From positions 1-64,000 of the forward strand of contig JASBSY010000003.1 in the NCBI GenBank assembly GCA_030148705.1: a stretch of DNA of 64,000 nt, read 5' to 3'. The translations under genes and the position numbers were made by a program. The notes beneath the pieces are model-generated. The model searched no databases and was not told the origin of the DNA. It saw only the letters and a program-made list of their open reading frames with translations. Positions 16,945 to 25,832 of this stretch are shown here, piece after piece (the first letter of the stretch is position 1; each line of letters opens with the position of its first letter). Origin of the DNA: Pukyongia sp. (GTDB lineage: Bacteria > Bacteroidota > Bacteroidia > Flavobacteriales > Flavobacteriaceae).

Positions 16945-18693
16945 TTAACGTCTGCGACGCTTGCCTCCCGTTCCTTTTTCTGCCGGGCGATTGCTGCCTC
17001 TGCGGGGCTTCCCTTTAAATTTCGGGCCGTCGGAATACGATCCGCCCTTCTTCTTGAATTTCTTTTTACCTCGCTTGTCAGAGCGGCCCCCGCCTTTGCG
17101 ACGATCGTCTTTAGAGATCTCAACCGAGATCTTTCTTCCGTTCAGCTTAAAATCGCCGAACACTTCCAATACAAGGTCTTTGAACTTCTCCTCTACGTTA
17201 AAGAAGGAGAAACTGTCCATCACATCTACCTTATAAAGGTCATCCTGACCTAATTGCAGCAGGTCTTTCAGGAAGTCTTTAAGCGACATCCAGTCGAAAT
17301 CATCCTTGGCACCTACATTGATAAAGAATCTTACACCCGAACTCTGTGGCGCCGAACTGCGGTCGCCCGTCGATACGTTCAGGTCCTTGGAGCTCTTGTA
17401 GTAATTGTAAAACCTTGTGAATTCAACCGAAAACACCTTCTTTATCAACTCTTCTTTGGTGAAGTCGGATAATACTTCGTTAATACCTTCCAGGTAGGGA
17501 TCAATTTCGTGATTTATCTTTGTGTCTCTTATACTGCTGGCAAGGTGGAACAACTGCTTTTCGCAGATCTCCATCCCTGAAGGGATCTCCTTTTCAACAA
17601 AATTCTTCTGGATGATCTTCTCAATAGCCTTGATCTTCCTGAATTCACTCTTGGAGATGATTACCATTGACACCCCACTCTTACCCGCTCTTCCCGTACG
17701 ACCACTCCTGTGGGTATAGGTCTCGATCTCATCGGGTAGCTGGTAATTGATAACGTGGGTTATATCGTCCACATCGATTCCACGGGCTGCAACATCGGTG
17801 GCAACCAACATCTGGATCTGACGGGTACGGAAGGATTTCATAACCATGTCTCTTTGGTTCTGACTCAGGTCCCCGTGAAGGGCTGCAGCGTTATAGCCGT
17901 CTTCGATAAGTTTTTCGGCTACCTTCTGCGTATCGCGTTTGGTTCGGCAGAAAACCACCGAAAATATATCCGGGTTGGCATCGGCAAGTCGCTTCAAAGC
18001 CGCATAGCGGTCCCTGGCGTTGACCATGTAGAACTCGTGGGAAACATTGGCAGCACCAACGTTTTTGGTCCCTACAGAAATTTCCACCGGCGTATGCATA
18101 AACTTCTTGGCGATAACCGAAACTTCTTTCGGCATGGTTGCACTGAACAACCAGGTACTCTTGTCTTTAGGAGAATGTGAAAGAATGTCGGTAATGTCTT
18201 CGTAAAAGCCCATATTGAGCATCTCATCGGCCTCATCCAGTACGCAATATTCTATTTTTGAGATATCGATCATGCCGCGGCCTATCATATCCTTCATCCT
18301 CCCGGGAGTTGCCACGATAATCTGGGCTCCCTTCTTGATCTTCTTGGCCTGGTCTGTAATACTGGCTCCGCCGTAAATGGCAACCACGTTAAGACCGGGT
18401 ACGTATTTTCCGTAATTCTCCATTTCATTGGTAATCTGGAGGCATAATTCACGTGTTGGTGATAGAATAAGTCCCTGAGTGGAACGGCTTTCAGCATTTA
18501 TTTTCTGAAGCATGGGAAACCCGAAGGCAGCAGTCTTTCCTGTACCTGTCTGGGCTAAAGAAACCATATCGGTTTCCTGTTTTAAAAGAATTGGAATTGT
18601 TTTTTCCTGAACTTCCGACGGGGATGTAAACCCCAAGTCGGTAATAGCCTGAAGGAATCTGTCCTCCAGACCTAACGATTGAAATGTAGGCAT
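16945..18693 (-). CDS. DEAD-box ATP-dependent RNA helicase
   Basis: 582 aa RNA-unwinding ATPase. Motifs in order: Q motif region (TFQSLGL), AQTGTGKTAAFGFP (Walker A), PTRELCLQ, TPGRMKDMI, DEAD in VLDEADEMLNMGF, SAT, then VATDVAARGIDV and HRSGRTGRAG. After the core come a dimerisation-like helical segment, a DbpA-type RNA-binding domain (about 435-530) and a Lys/Arg/Gly-rich tail. The layout matches DeaD/CsdA, which acts in ribosome assembly and mRNA decay, often in the cold. A leader of about 95 nt precedes the start. Confidence 0.95.
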   Translation of the reverse strand: MPTFQSLGLEDRFLQAITDLGFTSPSEVQEKTIPILLKQETDMVSLAQTGTGKTAAFGFPMLQKINAESRSTQGLILSPTRELCLQITNEMENYGKYVPGLNVVAIYGGASITDQAKKIKKGAQIIVATPGRMKDMIGRGMIDISKIEYCVLDEADEMLNMGFYEDITDILSHSPKDKSTWLFSATMPKEVSVIAKKFMHTPVEISVGTKNVGAANVSHEFYMVNARDRYAALKRLADANPDIFSVVFCRTKRDTQKVAEKLIEDGYNAAALHGDLSQNQRDMVMKSFRTRQIQMLVATDVAARGIDVDDITHVINYQLPDEIETYTHRSGRTGRAGKSGVSMVIISKSEFRKIKAIEKIIQKNFVEKEIPSGMEICEKQLFHLASSIRDTKINHEIDPYLEGINEVLSDFTKEELIKKVFSVEFTRFYNYYKSSKDLNVSTGDRSSAPQSSGVRFFINVGAKDDFDWMSLKDFLKDLLQLGQDDLYKVDVMDSFSFFNVEEKFKDLVLEVFGDFKLNGRKISVEISKDDRRKGGGRSDKRGKKKFKKKGGSYSDGPKFKGKPRRGSNRPAEKGTGGKRRRR

Positions 18694-18994
18694 GTATATG
18701 TTTTACCAGTTATGCGTTGACCGGAAGCTTCTGACTGATAAAACCCTACGCTTCAATTGCAACGCTTCCTCACCCTGAGGAATTGCCGGCAAAGATACCT
18801 TAATAATCCGTACCAAATTGATTTTGTGGTAAATAATATTTTGAGGCGTATTTTGGAGTAAAACCCCGGTAAAATGGGCTGTTTCGGAACTATTACAAAG
18901 TTAGGACATGGGTTTCAGAAGTAGGCGGTAGCTGAAAATTTGCATAACCCAATAATCATTTTGTGCAGAACCGTGAGAAAAATGAAGCGGAAAA
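18694..18994. other. Gap between rdgB and the helicase, with helicase leader
   Basis: 301 bp without a gene. The helicase promoter is at 18790-18817, leaving an untranslated leader of about 95 nt with an AAGCGTTGCAATTGAAGCGT stretch that could fold. The part next to rdgB (18830-18990) is AT-rich and shows no clear terminator. Confidence 0.6.
18790..18817 (-). promoter_or_regulatory. Promoter of the DEAD-box helicase gene
   Basis: On the minus strand: TTTG, 16 nt, TATCTTTG. The -7 element is perfect and the spacer is a little short for this phylum. Confidence 0.5.
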
Positions 18995-19570
18995 TTAAAA
19001 ATCTGATAAGTAGTCGATCAGCTGCCGCATAGCCTTGCCGCGATGCCCGATCTCACTCTTTTCAAGTAAAGTCATTTCGGCAAAGGTCTTATCATAACCC
19101 AACGGCTGAAATACCGGATCGTAACCAAAACCATCCTTGCCCCTTGGGGCAGTAATGATTGTTCCTTCGCAAATTCCCTCGAAAAGTACTTCATGTCCTT
19201 TGAGCGTTAAGGCGATCACGGTTTTAAATCGGGCCGAGCGGTCCTTAATACCTTGCAGGTTTGATAAAAGTTTGGAAATATTGGCGGCCGCGTCATTCTC
19301 CGGGCCGGCATAGCGGGCACTGTACACCCCGGGTTCATTATTCAACGATCTTACCTCCAGGCCGGTATCATCGGCAAAGCAGTCCAACTGGTAATGGAGG
19401 CGAACGAATTCTGCCTTAAGCATGGCGTTACCGGCAATGGTCCGGGCCGTTTCGGGAATGGGATCATGACAATCTATATCATCCAGGCTAAGCAATTCTA
19501 TATGTGAAGGAAGCATGGCCTTCACCTCGATGAATTTATTCTTATTATGCGTGGCAAAAACAAGCTTCAT
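18995..19570 (-). CDS. rdgB: Non-canonical purine NTP pyrophosphatase (XTP/dITP)
   Basis: Hydrolyses dITP, XTP and dHAPTP-like nucleotides to monophosphates, which keeps them out of DNA and RNA. The Ham1/RdgB signature is clear: FATHNKNKFIEVKAML at the start, FADDTGLEV, PGVYSARYAGP, GKDGFGYDPVF, and KSEIGHRGKAMRQL at the end. 191 aa is normal. It is followed closely on the same strand by no gene. Upstream (7 bp) lies the VOC-fold gene, so a shared transcript 21180-18995 is plausible. Confidence 0.97.
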   Translation of the reverse strand: MKLVFATHNKNKFIEVKAMLPSHIELLSLDDIDCHDPIPETARTIAGNAMLKAEFVRLHYQLDCFADDTGLEVRSLNNEPGVYSARYAGPENDAAANISKLLSNLQGIKDRSARFKTVIALTLKGHEVLFEGICEGTIITAPRGKDGFGYDPVFQPLGYDKTFAEMTLLEKSEIGHRGKAMRQLIDYLSDF

Positions 19571-19577
19571 AAAGGCA

Positions 19578-19952
19578 TCAGTGCCGGGAATGCAGTGCTA
19601 CCCGGTTCCCTTCAGAATCAATAAACACCCCCATATAGCCATGATCCGGCGATATCTGTGTCTTTGGCTGGTAAATGCTGCCCCCTGCTCCTTCCACCCT
19701 GTCCAGTTCCTGCTGCAGGTCTTCGGAGTACAAATAGACTAGTGGTCCTTCCCTACTGGGGATATAAGTCTCCTGTTGAATAAGTGTTCCTGTGGCACCC
19801 GGTGCATTCTCCTCATTTGGAAACCACGCCATTTTCAAGCCTCCGAAATCCACGGGTTGTAATTTAACATCCATCACCGTCTCGTAAAATTTGATGGCCC
19901 GATCCATGTCGTTTACAGGGATTTCTATCCAGGCAAAGGGATTGTGTTTCAT
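19578..19952 (-). CDS. VOC-fold (glyoxalase/dioxygenase-like) protein
   Basis: 124 aa vicinal-oxygen-chelate protein. Typical text: FAWIEIPVNDMDRAIKFYETVMD at the N-terminus and GYMGVFIDSEGNRVALHSRH at the C-terminus, forming two beta-alpha-beta-beta-beta modules. Relatives (YP_ or 27-kDa-antigen-like) bind metals or small ligands, and the substrate cannot be predicted. It is 10 bp from the SRPBCC gene and 7 bp from rdgB on the same strand, consistent with an operon. Confidence 0.92.
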   Translation of the reverse strand: MKHNPFAWIEIPVNDMDRAIKFYETVMDVKLQPVDFGGLKMAWFPNEENAPGATGTLIQQETYIPSREGPLVYLYSEDLQQELDRVEGAGGSIYQPKTQISPDHGYMGVFIDSEGNRVALHSRH

Positions 19953-19962
19953 CGTAAAAAGT

Positions 19963-20490
19963 TTATTGTTGTTCCAGTATATTTTTTAAATCGGAAAGCC
20001 CTTCATCAAAATCCTTTCCTACGGCCTTATCCATGTTGAAGAACATCATCATTACATTCATTGGTGGTTTATGTTTTCCATAAAACCCCCATGTAACCCT
20101 GGTTCCCTCAGTTACTTCCTCCACCCTTAAAAATGCATCACTGGTAGATTTCCAGGGTTTTAGAAAGCGCAATTGGGATATTATTTCTCTGTTCTCGTTT
20201 ATTCGGAGTATTTCCTGTTCCCCTGTTCCCACATGCTTGTTCCCTTCCCATCTTGAGATAAAACCAACCACACCGTCGGTTCCTTCAAAGCTCTGTACCA
20301 TATTGGGGTCGCGCTTCTTCCAGGGCGACCAGTGATCCTGGTTTTTAATATAGCGGAGATAATTGAAAACTTCCGATACCGGCCGGTTGATCACTATGCT
20401 GCGTTCTACATCATAGTTTCGGGGGGCGATCAGGATGAGTACAACTACGATTAGTACGATTATCCCTAGAATTATCAAGGCCGTATACAC
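19963..20490 (-). CDS. Membrane-anchored SRPBCC (START-like) protein
   Basis: 175 aa. One N-terminal membrane helix (about 2-23, IILGIIVLIVVVLILIAP) is followed by a polyketide-cyclase/START-like domain beginning YDVERSIVINRPVSEVFNYL and containing DHWSPWKKRDPNM. The fold has a deep pocket for hydrophobic ligands. Function unknown. It lies between the trmH-like gene (30 bp) and the VOC gene (10 bp) on the same strand. Confidence 0.9.
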   Translation of the reverse strand: MYTALIILGIIVLIVVVLILIAPRNYDVERSIVINRPVSEVFNYLRYIKNQDHWSPWKKRDPNMVQSFEGTDGVVGFISRWEGNKHVGTGEQEILRINENREIISQLRFLKPWKSTSDAFLRVEEVTEGTRVTWGFYGKHKPPMNVMMMFFNMDKAVGKDFDEGLSDLKNILEQQ

Positions 20491-20520
20491 GAGTTCGGAG
20501 GTTTTGGTTATTAGCTAAAG

Positions 20521-21180
20521 CTACGAATTTTTCCGGTCATAATAGTGCTTTATGATCTCCTCGGCATTTTTAATGGTGCGCTTGGTCCATTCCAGTTCGA
20601 TCTGCAGTTTTTCTTCCGAAGAAAGCCGCCAATCTACGCCTTCTTCTCGCATGCGCGTTACCACTTCCTGAAGGATTATCGCCGCCGATACGGAAATATT
20701 GAGGCTTTCGGTAAATCCGAACATAGGGATCTTTAAAAAGCCATCGGCCTGCTCCATCACCGACTCGCTTAAGCCAACGCTTTCCTTTCCGAAGAAAAAT
20801 GCACTCTTTTTACTTACATCGAACTCCTGCAGCATGGTGGAATCGTTATGTGGAGTCGTAGCGATAAGCTGATAACCCTGTTGCTTCAGCTGCTTCATAC
20901 AGCCGGCTATGCTGTTATACCGGTGAAGGCTAACCCATTTTTGTGCCCCCATGGCAATTTCCTTATCGACTCTTTTCCCCTTTAATTCTTCCACTACATG
21001 CAGGTCCTGTATGCCAAATATATCGCAAGTGCGCATCACTGCGCTGGTGTTGTGCAATTGATATACGTCTTCGGTGACTACGGTGAAATGCCGAGTTCGC
21101 CGGTCGAGAACCCGTTTAAAAAGTTCCTTTCGTCTGTCGGTTAGATAGGTTTGAAGGTATTCGAATAGTTGCAGATCCAA
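20521..21180 (-). CDS. trmH: tRNA/rRNA 2'-O-methyltransferase of the TrmH (SpoU) family
   Basis: 219 aa SPOUT methyltransferase, likely forming Gm18 in tRNA. Motif 1 is in HNTSAVMRTCDIFGIQDLHV (N and R conserved), motif 2 in FFFGKESVGLSESVM, and motif 3 in IPMFGFTESLNISVSAAIIL. The C-terminal helical extension (WTKRTIKNAEEIIKHYY) is as in TrmH. A promoter region shared with cobB lies in the 92-bp divergent gap. TrmH and other SpoU members differ little, so the exact target is inferred. Confidence 0.92.
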   Translation of the reverse strand: MDLQLFEYLQTYLTDRRKELFKRVLDRRTRHFTVVTEDVYQLHNTSAVMRTCDIFGIQDLHVVEELKGKRVDKEIAMGAQKWVSLHRYNSIAGCMKQLKQQGYQLIATTPHNDSTMLQEFDVSKKSAFFFGKESVGLSESVMEQADGFLKIPMFGFTESLNISVSAAIILQEVVTRMREEGVDWRLSSEEKLQIELEWTKRTIKNAEEIIKHYYDRKNS

Positions 21181-21182
21181 GG

Positions 21183-21213
21183 TTTGGCAATTTTGGCTAA
21201 GATAGTATTTTTG
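21183..21213 (+). promoter_or_regulatory. Promoter of the sirtuin gene
   Basis: TTTG at 21183-21186, 19-nt spacer, TATTTTTG at 21206-21213: a complete Bacteroidota primary-sigma promoter. The leader to the ATG at 21273 would be about 53 nt. Confidence 0.68.
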
Positions 21214-21272
21214 TTAAAGTTCGTTGGGGGACGCTTAATCGCGATTCGATTAAAATCTTTTAACTTTAACAG

Positions 21273-21953
21273 ATGAAAATAGCAGTACTTACAGGCGCGG
21301 GCGTGAGTGCCGAAAGCGGCCTAAAGACTTTCAGAGACAGTAACGGCCTGTGGGAAGGGCACGATGTGATGGAAGTGGCTTCTCCCCAGGGGTTTGCCCG
21401 TAATCCCGAACTCGTTCTCGATTTTTATAACCAAAGACGGCGGCAATTACAGCAGGTACAACCCAACGCCGCCCACAAAGCATTGGCCGAATTAGAAAAG
21501 CGACATGAAGTGGTGGTCATTACCCAGAACGTGGACGATCTGCACGAACGTGCCGGAAGCTCACGGGTGGTGCACCTCCACGGCGAACTCCTCAAAGTTC
21601 GCAGTACCTTCGATGAAGCCCTGGTCATGGACTGGAAAGACGACCTCAACCTGGGTGACTTTTGCGAGCATAACCATCAGTTGCGGCCCCATATTGTATG
21701 GTTCGGGGAGGAAGTACCCATGATACCCGTAGCCGCCGAATTGGTATCAGCCGCCGATGCCCTGATGATCGTAGGAACCTCCATGCAGGTTTACCCAGCC
21801 GCCGGCCTCATACAATATGCAGCCCACGATTGCCCGGTCTACTTTATCGATCCCAACCCGGCCATATCGACTTCTCAAAGAATTACAGTTATTCCGGAAC
21901 CTGCCTCAACGGGGGTTCCCAAGGCAGTAGCAATGCTGGAAGCACAACAATAG
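21273..21953 (+). CDS. cobB: NAD-dependent protein deacylase (sirtuin)
   Basis: 226 aa Sir2-family enzyme that removes acyl groups from lysines using NAD. Visible: GAGVSAESGLKTFRD (NAD binding), VVITQNVDDLHERAGSS with the catalytic His in VVHLHGEL, and PHIVWFGEEVP, MIVGTSMQVYPAAGL. The usual four zinc-binding cysteines are not obvious, as in many short class III bacterial sirtuins. Tyr and Arg residues typical of desuccinylases are not clear. It is the first of three same-strand genes. Its stop abuts the start of the next gene. Confidence 0.94.
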   Translation: MKIAVLTGAGVSAESGLKTFRDSNGLWEGHDVMEVASPQGFARNPELVLDFYNQRRRQLQQVQPNAAHKALAELEKRHEVVVITQNVDDLHERAGSSRVVHLHGELLKVRSTFDEALVMDWKDDLNLGDFCEHNHQLRPHIVWFGEEVPMIPVAAELVSAADALMIVGTSMQVYPAAGLIQYAAHDCPVYFIDPNPAISTSQRITVIPEPASTGVPKAVAMLEAQQ

Positions 21954-22538
21954 ATGGAATCCTCCCACTTATACACTCAGATCGGCAAGGCCGATGCCTT
22001 CCGCGAAAACCGACTTAAGGCGGCCAGGTGGGTTCTGGAGCATCCGGAATCTCTCGAAGAGCTGCTCACTTTTGTTTTTTCAGCAGATTCCGACCTCGCT
22101 AAAAAGGCTGCCTGGACTCTGGAGTTTGTATTCCTGGAAGACAAGGCAATTCTTTATCCGTATTTGGAATATTTCATAGCAAACATTTCAGAAGTAAAAG
22201 CAGATCAGGTGCTGCGGCCTGTTGCCCATATCTGTGAACACCTATGTGTAGATCATTATAAAAATCGACTTCCGGAACCGGAATCGGTATTTACAGAGAA
22301 ACAGAGGAACAAACTGAATGAATATGCGTTCCTCTGGCTGCTTTCCGATAAGAAGGTGGCTTGCAAGGTACGCGCCATGACCTGCCTCTTCTACCTGGGA
22401 ACGGAGTTCAGCTGGATACATCCCGAGCTAAAAGCCATCATCGACCGCGACATCCACACCCAAAGCGCCGGTTATAAGGCAAGGGGAAAACACACCTTAA
22501 GGCTAATTCTCAGATATGAGAAAAAGAAGCGAATTTAG
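21954..22538 (+). CDS. Conserved unknown, helical HEAT-like protein
   Basis: 194 aa, starting directly after the cobB stop codon, hence translationally coupled. No signal or membrane segment. The protein is helix-rich, with repeats such as KAARWVLEHPESLEELLTFV and AKKAAWTLEFVFLEDKA that suggest HEAT/ARM-type pairs. From memory, flavobacterial genomes often keep this gene next to purB and sometimes label it adenylosuccinate lyase by neighbourhood; it has none of the lyase motifs. Function unknown. Confidence 0.85.
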   Translation: MESSHLYTQIGKADAFRENRLKAARWVLEHPESLEELLTFVFSADSDLAKKAAWTLEFVFLEDKAILYPYLEYFIANISEVKADQVLRPVAHICEHLCVDHYKNRLPEPESVFTEKQRNKLNEYAFLWLLSDKKVACKVRAMTCLFYLGTEFSWIHPELKAIIDRDIHTQSAGYKARGKHTLRLILRYEKKKRI

Positions 22539-22584
22539 CTGCCTGAAGCCCCGTCTCATTATCGTTCATACAAACTAAAATCCG

Positions 22585-22592
22585 TATCTTTG
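22585..22592 (+). promoter_or_regulatory. -7 element before purB
   Basis: TATCTTTG followed by C, the preferred flavobacterial form, 48 bp before the purB start. No good -33 TTTG is seen, but purB probably has its own transcript in addition to any readthrough. Confidence 0.55.
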
Positions 22593-22639
22593 CATCTTTA
22601 TTAATCGCAGCGAGGCTCAATCCATAATTCAACCAATCT

Positions 22640-23983
22640 ATGTCTGTTAGCGCACTTAAGGCAATTTCACCAATAGACGGGCGGTACGCGTCCAAAACCA
22701 GCTCCCTCATCCCTTTTTTTTCTGAAGAAGCACTCATCAAGTACAGAGTACAGGTAGAGATCGAATATTTCATCGCCTTGGTAGAACTGCCTTTACCTCA
22801 GCTTAAAGAATTCGACACCGCTAACTTTGATAAACTTCGCGGGCTATATACCGAATTTTCTTCAGAGGACGCCCAACGCATTAAGGATACCGAAAAGGTG
22901 ACCAACCACGATGTAAAAGCGGTTGAATATTTTATCAAGGAAGAGTTCGATCGATTGGGGCTTCAGCAGTGTAAAGAATTCATACACTTCGGCCTCACTT
23001 CCCAGGATATCAATAATACCGCTATCCCTTTATCGCTGAAAGACTGTATGAATGAGGTTTATGTACCGGGACTTTTTAAACTACAGAACAGGTTAAAGGA
23101 ACTGGCAACCGAGTGGGCCAACGTACCTATGCTGGCTAGAACCCATGGGCAACCGGCCTCTCCTACCCGCCTGGGTAAGGAGATCGAAGTGTTTGTGGTT
23201 CGGCTGCAGGAGCAGTTCGACCTGCTTAACGATATAAAGAGTGCCGCCAAATTCGGCGGAGCCACGGGAAATTTTAACGCGCATAAGGTAGCCTACCCCG
23301 AGATCGACTGGAAGGCTTTCGGAACCCGCTTTGTGCAGGAATCGCTGGGATTGCATCATTCCTTTCCCACCACCCAGATCGAGCATTACGACCACATGGC
23401 GGCCTTATTCGATTGTTTAAAGCGTATTAATACCATTCTTATAGACCTCGACCGCGATGTATGGACCTATGTGTCTATGGATTATTTCAAACAAAAGATC
23501 AAGGAAGGAGAAATAGGATCTTCGGCCATGCCGCACAAAGTAAACCCCATTGATTTCGAGAACAGCGAAGGTAACCTCGGTATCGCTAACGCGGTGTTTG
23601 AACACCTTTCTGCCAAACTTCCCGTTAGCAGGTTACAACGGGATCTTACAGACAGTACGGTACTTCGGAATATTGGCGTGCCTATAGGGCATACACTAAT
23701 CGGTTTCCAATCTACATTAAAGGGCCTGGATAAGTTATTGTTGAACAACTCGAAATTACAAGAAGACCTGGAGAATAACTGGGCTGTTGTGGCCGAAGCC
23801 ATTCAGACCATACTTCGGCGGGAAGGCTACCCAAACCCTTATGAAGCACTAAAAGGGCTTACACGAACAAACTCTCTTATCAATCGACAGTCTATCCAGG
23901 ATTTTATCGATACCCTGGAAGTTTCCGACGCCATTAAGGAGGAAATGAGGGCGATAAGTCCGGAAAATTACACAGGAATCTAA
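22640..23983 (+). CDS. purB: Adenylosuccinate lyase
   Basis: Splits SAICAR and adenylosuccinate, releasing fumarate, in purine synthesis. Family signature GSSAMPHKVNP carries the flexible-loop catalytic Ser. The general-acid His lies in ARTHGQPASPT, and DINNTAIPLSL and FGGATGNFNAH line the active site. 447 aa matches the E. coli-like long form. Third gene of a cobB-unknown-purB run but with its own -7 element. Confidence 0.97.
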   Translation: MSVSALKAISPIDGRYASKTSSLIPFFSEEALIKYRVQVEIEYFIALVELPLPQLKEFDTANFDKLRGLYTEFSSEDAQRIKDTEKVTNHDVKAVEYFIKEEFDRLGLQQCKEFIHFGLTSQDINNTAIPLSLKDCMNEVYVPGLFKLQNRLKELATEWANVPMLARTHGQPASPTRLGKEIEVFVVRLQEQFDLLNDIKSAAKFGGATGNFNAHKVAYPEIDWKAFGTRFVQESLGLHHSFPTTQIEHYDHMAALFDCLKRINTILIDLDRDVWTYVSMDYFKQKIKEGEIGSSAMPHKVNPIDFENSEGNLGIANAVFEHLSAKLPVSRLQRDLTDSTVLRNIGVPIGHTLIGFQSTLKGLDKLLLNNSKLQEDLENNWAVVAEAIQTILRREGYPNPYEALKGLTRTNSLINRQSIQDFIDTLEVSDAIKEEMRAISPENYTGI

Positions 23984-23991
23984 AAAAGTAA

Positions 23992-24013
23992 GGCATCGAA
24001 TTGCTCCGATGCC
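23992..24013 (+). terminator. Hairpin after purB
   Basis: Stem GGCATCG / CGATGCC with an 8-nt loop, 8 bp after the stop. The plus-strand side lacks a T-run, so it is a weak or processed terminator. On the minus strand it would be followed by TTACTTTTTT. Confidence 0.4.
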
Positions 24014-24278
24014 TGTATCCAACCTACCTCGGCGGGGCGAGATCTCCGGTTGAACCGGAAAATCTGTTTGCGGGGTATCCTTTTAAACAGATCTTCCACT
24101 ATTAATTTACAAAAAATTGATGTTCCCAAAAATTTATTCAGACGAGAAACATTTCTTCTCGATATACTGTAGGCTGATTGCCAGGAACTAAACTTCCTGA
24201 AAGATAAATTTTCGTACCTTTAGAATACGGTCTGCTTGCTATGGCAGACCCAACCGACTAACCACTAAAAAAATTGCG
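24014..24278. other. Gap after purB with three small hairpins
   Basis: No gene. Positions 24030-24105 contain three hairpins in a row: CTCG/CGAG, TCCGGTT/AACCGGA, and AATCTGTTT/AAACAGATC. A poor -7-like TACCTTTA lies at about 24216 before the T9SS cargo gene. Confidence 0.4.
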
Positions 24279-25139
24279 ATGAAAAATTTATTAATACTAA
24301 TTTGCATTAGCTGCTGTTGTAATGGTCTAACAGCTCAAAATTTCTATTCGAATTTCAATTCCCAAACGCTAGAAAATTGGACCAATACTGATGGCAGTAC
24401 CACAAATATGGAAGTCCTGGAGTCCGGAAGTGGTTCTACTTACGTGAGTTATTTACACAAAGAATGTGACGGAAGTGCAACCGCTGTGGGTGAAATGGCT
24501 ATCCGTAATACCGTGGACTATTCGGGCGATTGGACTTGTTACGATCCAAGTGGAATTAACTGTTTTGCATGGATAGGAGTACGAGTAAAAAACGACAATG
24601 CATTCGATCTGTATTTGCGACTTGGTATCCGGAGTGGTAGTGGTGCAAAGGCCGTGAGCGATTATGTCATGATCGTTCCTGCGTTTTCCGATTGGGTTTT
24701 GGATGAGGAGTTTTACGCAGAACCAATGTACTTCACATTACTGAACGGTCCCGGCACCATAGAAGAATTATTCACAGACATTGTTGAATTCAGGATAATT
24801 CATAACCCGTCTGTAGCTTTCGAAGGGGCGATAGTAAGCGGAGTGTTGGACCTCGATCAGGTGTATGTAACTCAATTATTGGGTACAGCCGACAAAATAA
24901 ACAGCTCTGTAACTCTATATCCAAACCCAATGCAGCAGCAGCTGAATATAGAACCCGGAAACTCAGGGACTAATCGGTTGGTTATCCGGAATGTTTTGGG
25001 AGATATCGTGTTTTCGTTAAATATTTCAGATGTGGCGATATCCAGACTCGAAGTTTCTGAACTGGCTTCGGGACTGTATTTTGCGTCGTTGTATAGCGAC
25101 AATCGTCTTATCGAGCAACAAAAACTCATAAAACGATGA
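24279..25139 (+). CDS. Secreted T9SS cargo protein
   Basis: 286 aa. A signal peptide (MKNLLILICISCCCNGLTAQ) is followed by a beta-rich domain of about 180 residues that looks like a carbohydrate-binding or jelly-roll module but has no firm family. A type A T9SS sorting domain closes it: VTLYPNPMQQQLNIEP, then LEVSELASGLYFASLYSDNR and a terminal Lys/Arg. It is therefore exported and attached to the cell surface or released through the type IX system. Ligand or activity unknown. It is monocistronic. Confidence 0.88.
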   Translation: MKNLLILICISCCCNGLTAQNFYSNFNSQTLENWTNTDGSTTNMEVLESGSGSTYVSYLHKECDGSATAVGEMAIRNTVDYSGDWTCYDPSGINCFAWIGVRVKNDNAFDLYLRLGIRSGSGAKAVSDYVMIVPAFSDWVLDEEFYAEPMYFTLLNGPGTIEELFTDIVEFRIIHNPSVAFEGAIVSGVLDLDQVYVTQLLGTADKINSSVTLYPNPMQQQLNIEPGNSGTNRLVIRNVLGDIVFSLNISDVAISRLEVSELASGLYFASLYSDNRLIEQQKLIKR

Positions 25140-25200
25140 CTGTCAATGAAGATGACTTCAGACTAACTAAAAAATTCAAACTATAAGCAAGTATAAATAA

Positions 25201-25227
25201 AAAATGGCTCCTTTTCGGAGCCATTTT
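25201..25227 (-). terminator. Terminator of the DUF4252/ECF-sigma operon
   Basis: A perfect 11-bp stem AAAATGGCTCC / GGAGCCATTTT with a 5-nt loop. The minus-strand side is followed by TTTTTTATTTA, and the plus side by TTTTAGG. It lies between two convergent genes and probably serves both. Confidence 0.8.
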
Positions 25228-25246
25228 AGGAATGTTCACGAGTGGA

Positions 25247-25831
25247 TTATTCAGCCAGATACGTGGTATCCGCTTTGGTTTCAGTCTTTTCACCAAAGAT
25301 CTCACCTATTCCTGTCAGGGCCGAAACATCGAGGTCTCCGCTTTCTATGGATCCCATTAGCTTAAGCATCTGTCCGGGTTTCATTTCATCGCCCAGTAAG
25401 CGGAATACTGCAAACCCCTTGTCGTCATCGCTGGCAAAGATGATTACTTCGTCAATTGCATCTTCTTCGCCCAGGTACTTCATTGTCATCTTCCTGCCGT
25501 CGGAATTCACTTTACCAAGCAAAACATACTTTTCATGGTCCAGTATACTCGACAGTTCCTTGCGCATTTCCTCATACTCGGCCGTATTGTTGTCTTTCAA
25601 AGGATAGGCAACCACATTCACTTTCTTGATGGTATTGAGGATCTCTCTTTGTTCGGCCGTAAAATCGGCGTTTTCTCCTTCCAACAGGCTGGTTGCTATA
25701 TCCACCTTGAGAAATTTATCGTCGTCCTGCTTATCCACCAGGTAGCGTTGCAGAGAGGAGCCGTCATTACAGCTCATCATTGTCAACGCCAGGAGGCTTA
25801 ATGCCACTATATATCGTATCAGGGTTGTCAT
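25247..25831 (-). CDS. DUF4252 lipoprotein
   Basis: 194 aa from the ATG at 25831. The longer frame from 25849 would overlap the upstream gene. The N-terminus is a lipoprotein signal with the lipobox LTMMSC. The mature part is a DUF4252 domain (DDKFLKVDIATSLLEGENAD, then a TTYLAE end). It directly follows a second DUF4252 gene, so the pair likely arose by duplication. The family is envelope-located with unknown role; here it belongs to an ECF-sigma operon. Confidence 0.9.
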   Translation of the reverse strand: MTTLIRYIVALSLLALTMMSCNDGSSLQRYLVDKQDDDKFLKVDIATSLLEGENADFTAEQREILNTIKKVNVVAYPLKDNNTAEYEEMRKELSSILDHEKYVLLGKVNSDGRKMTMKYLGEEDAIDEVIIFASDDDKGFAVFRLLGDEMKPGQMLKLMGSIESGDLDVSALTGIGEIFGEKTETKADTTYLAE

Positions 25832-25832
25832 A

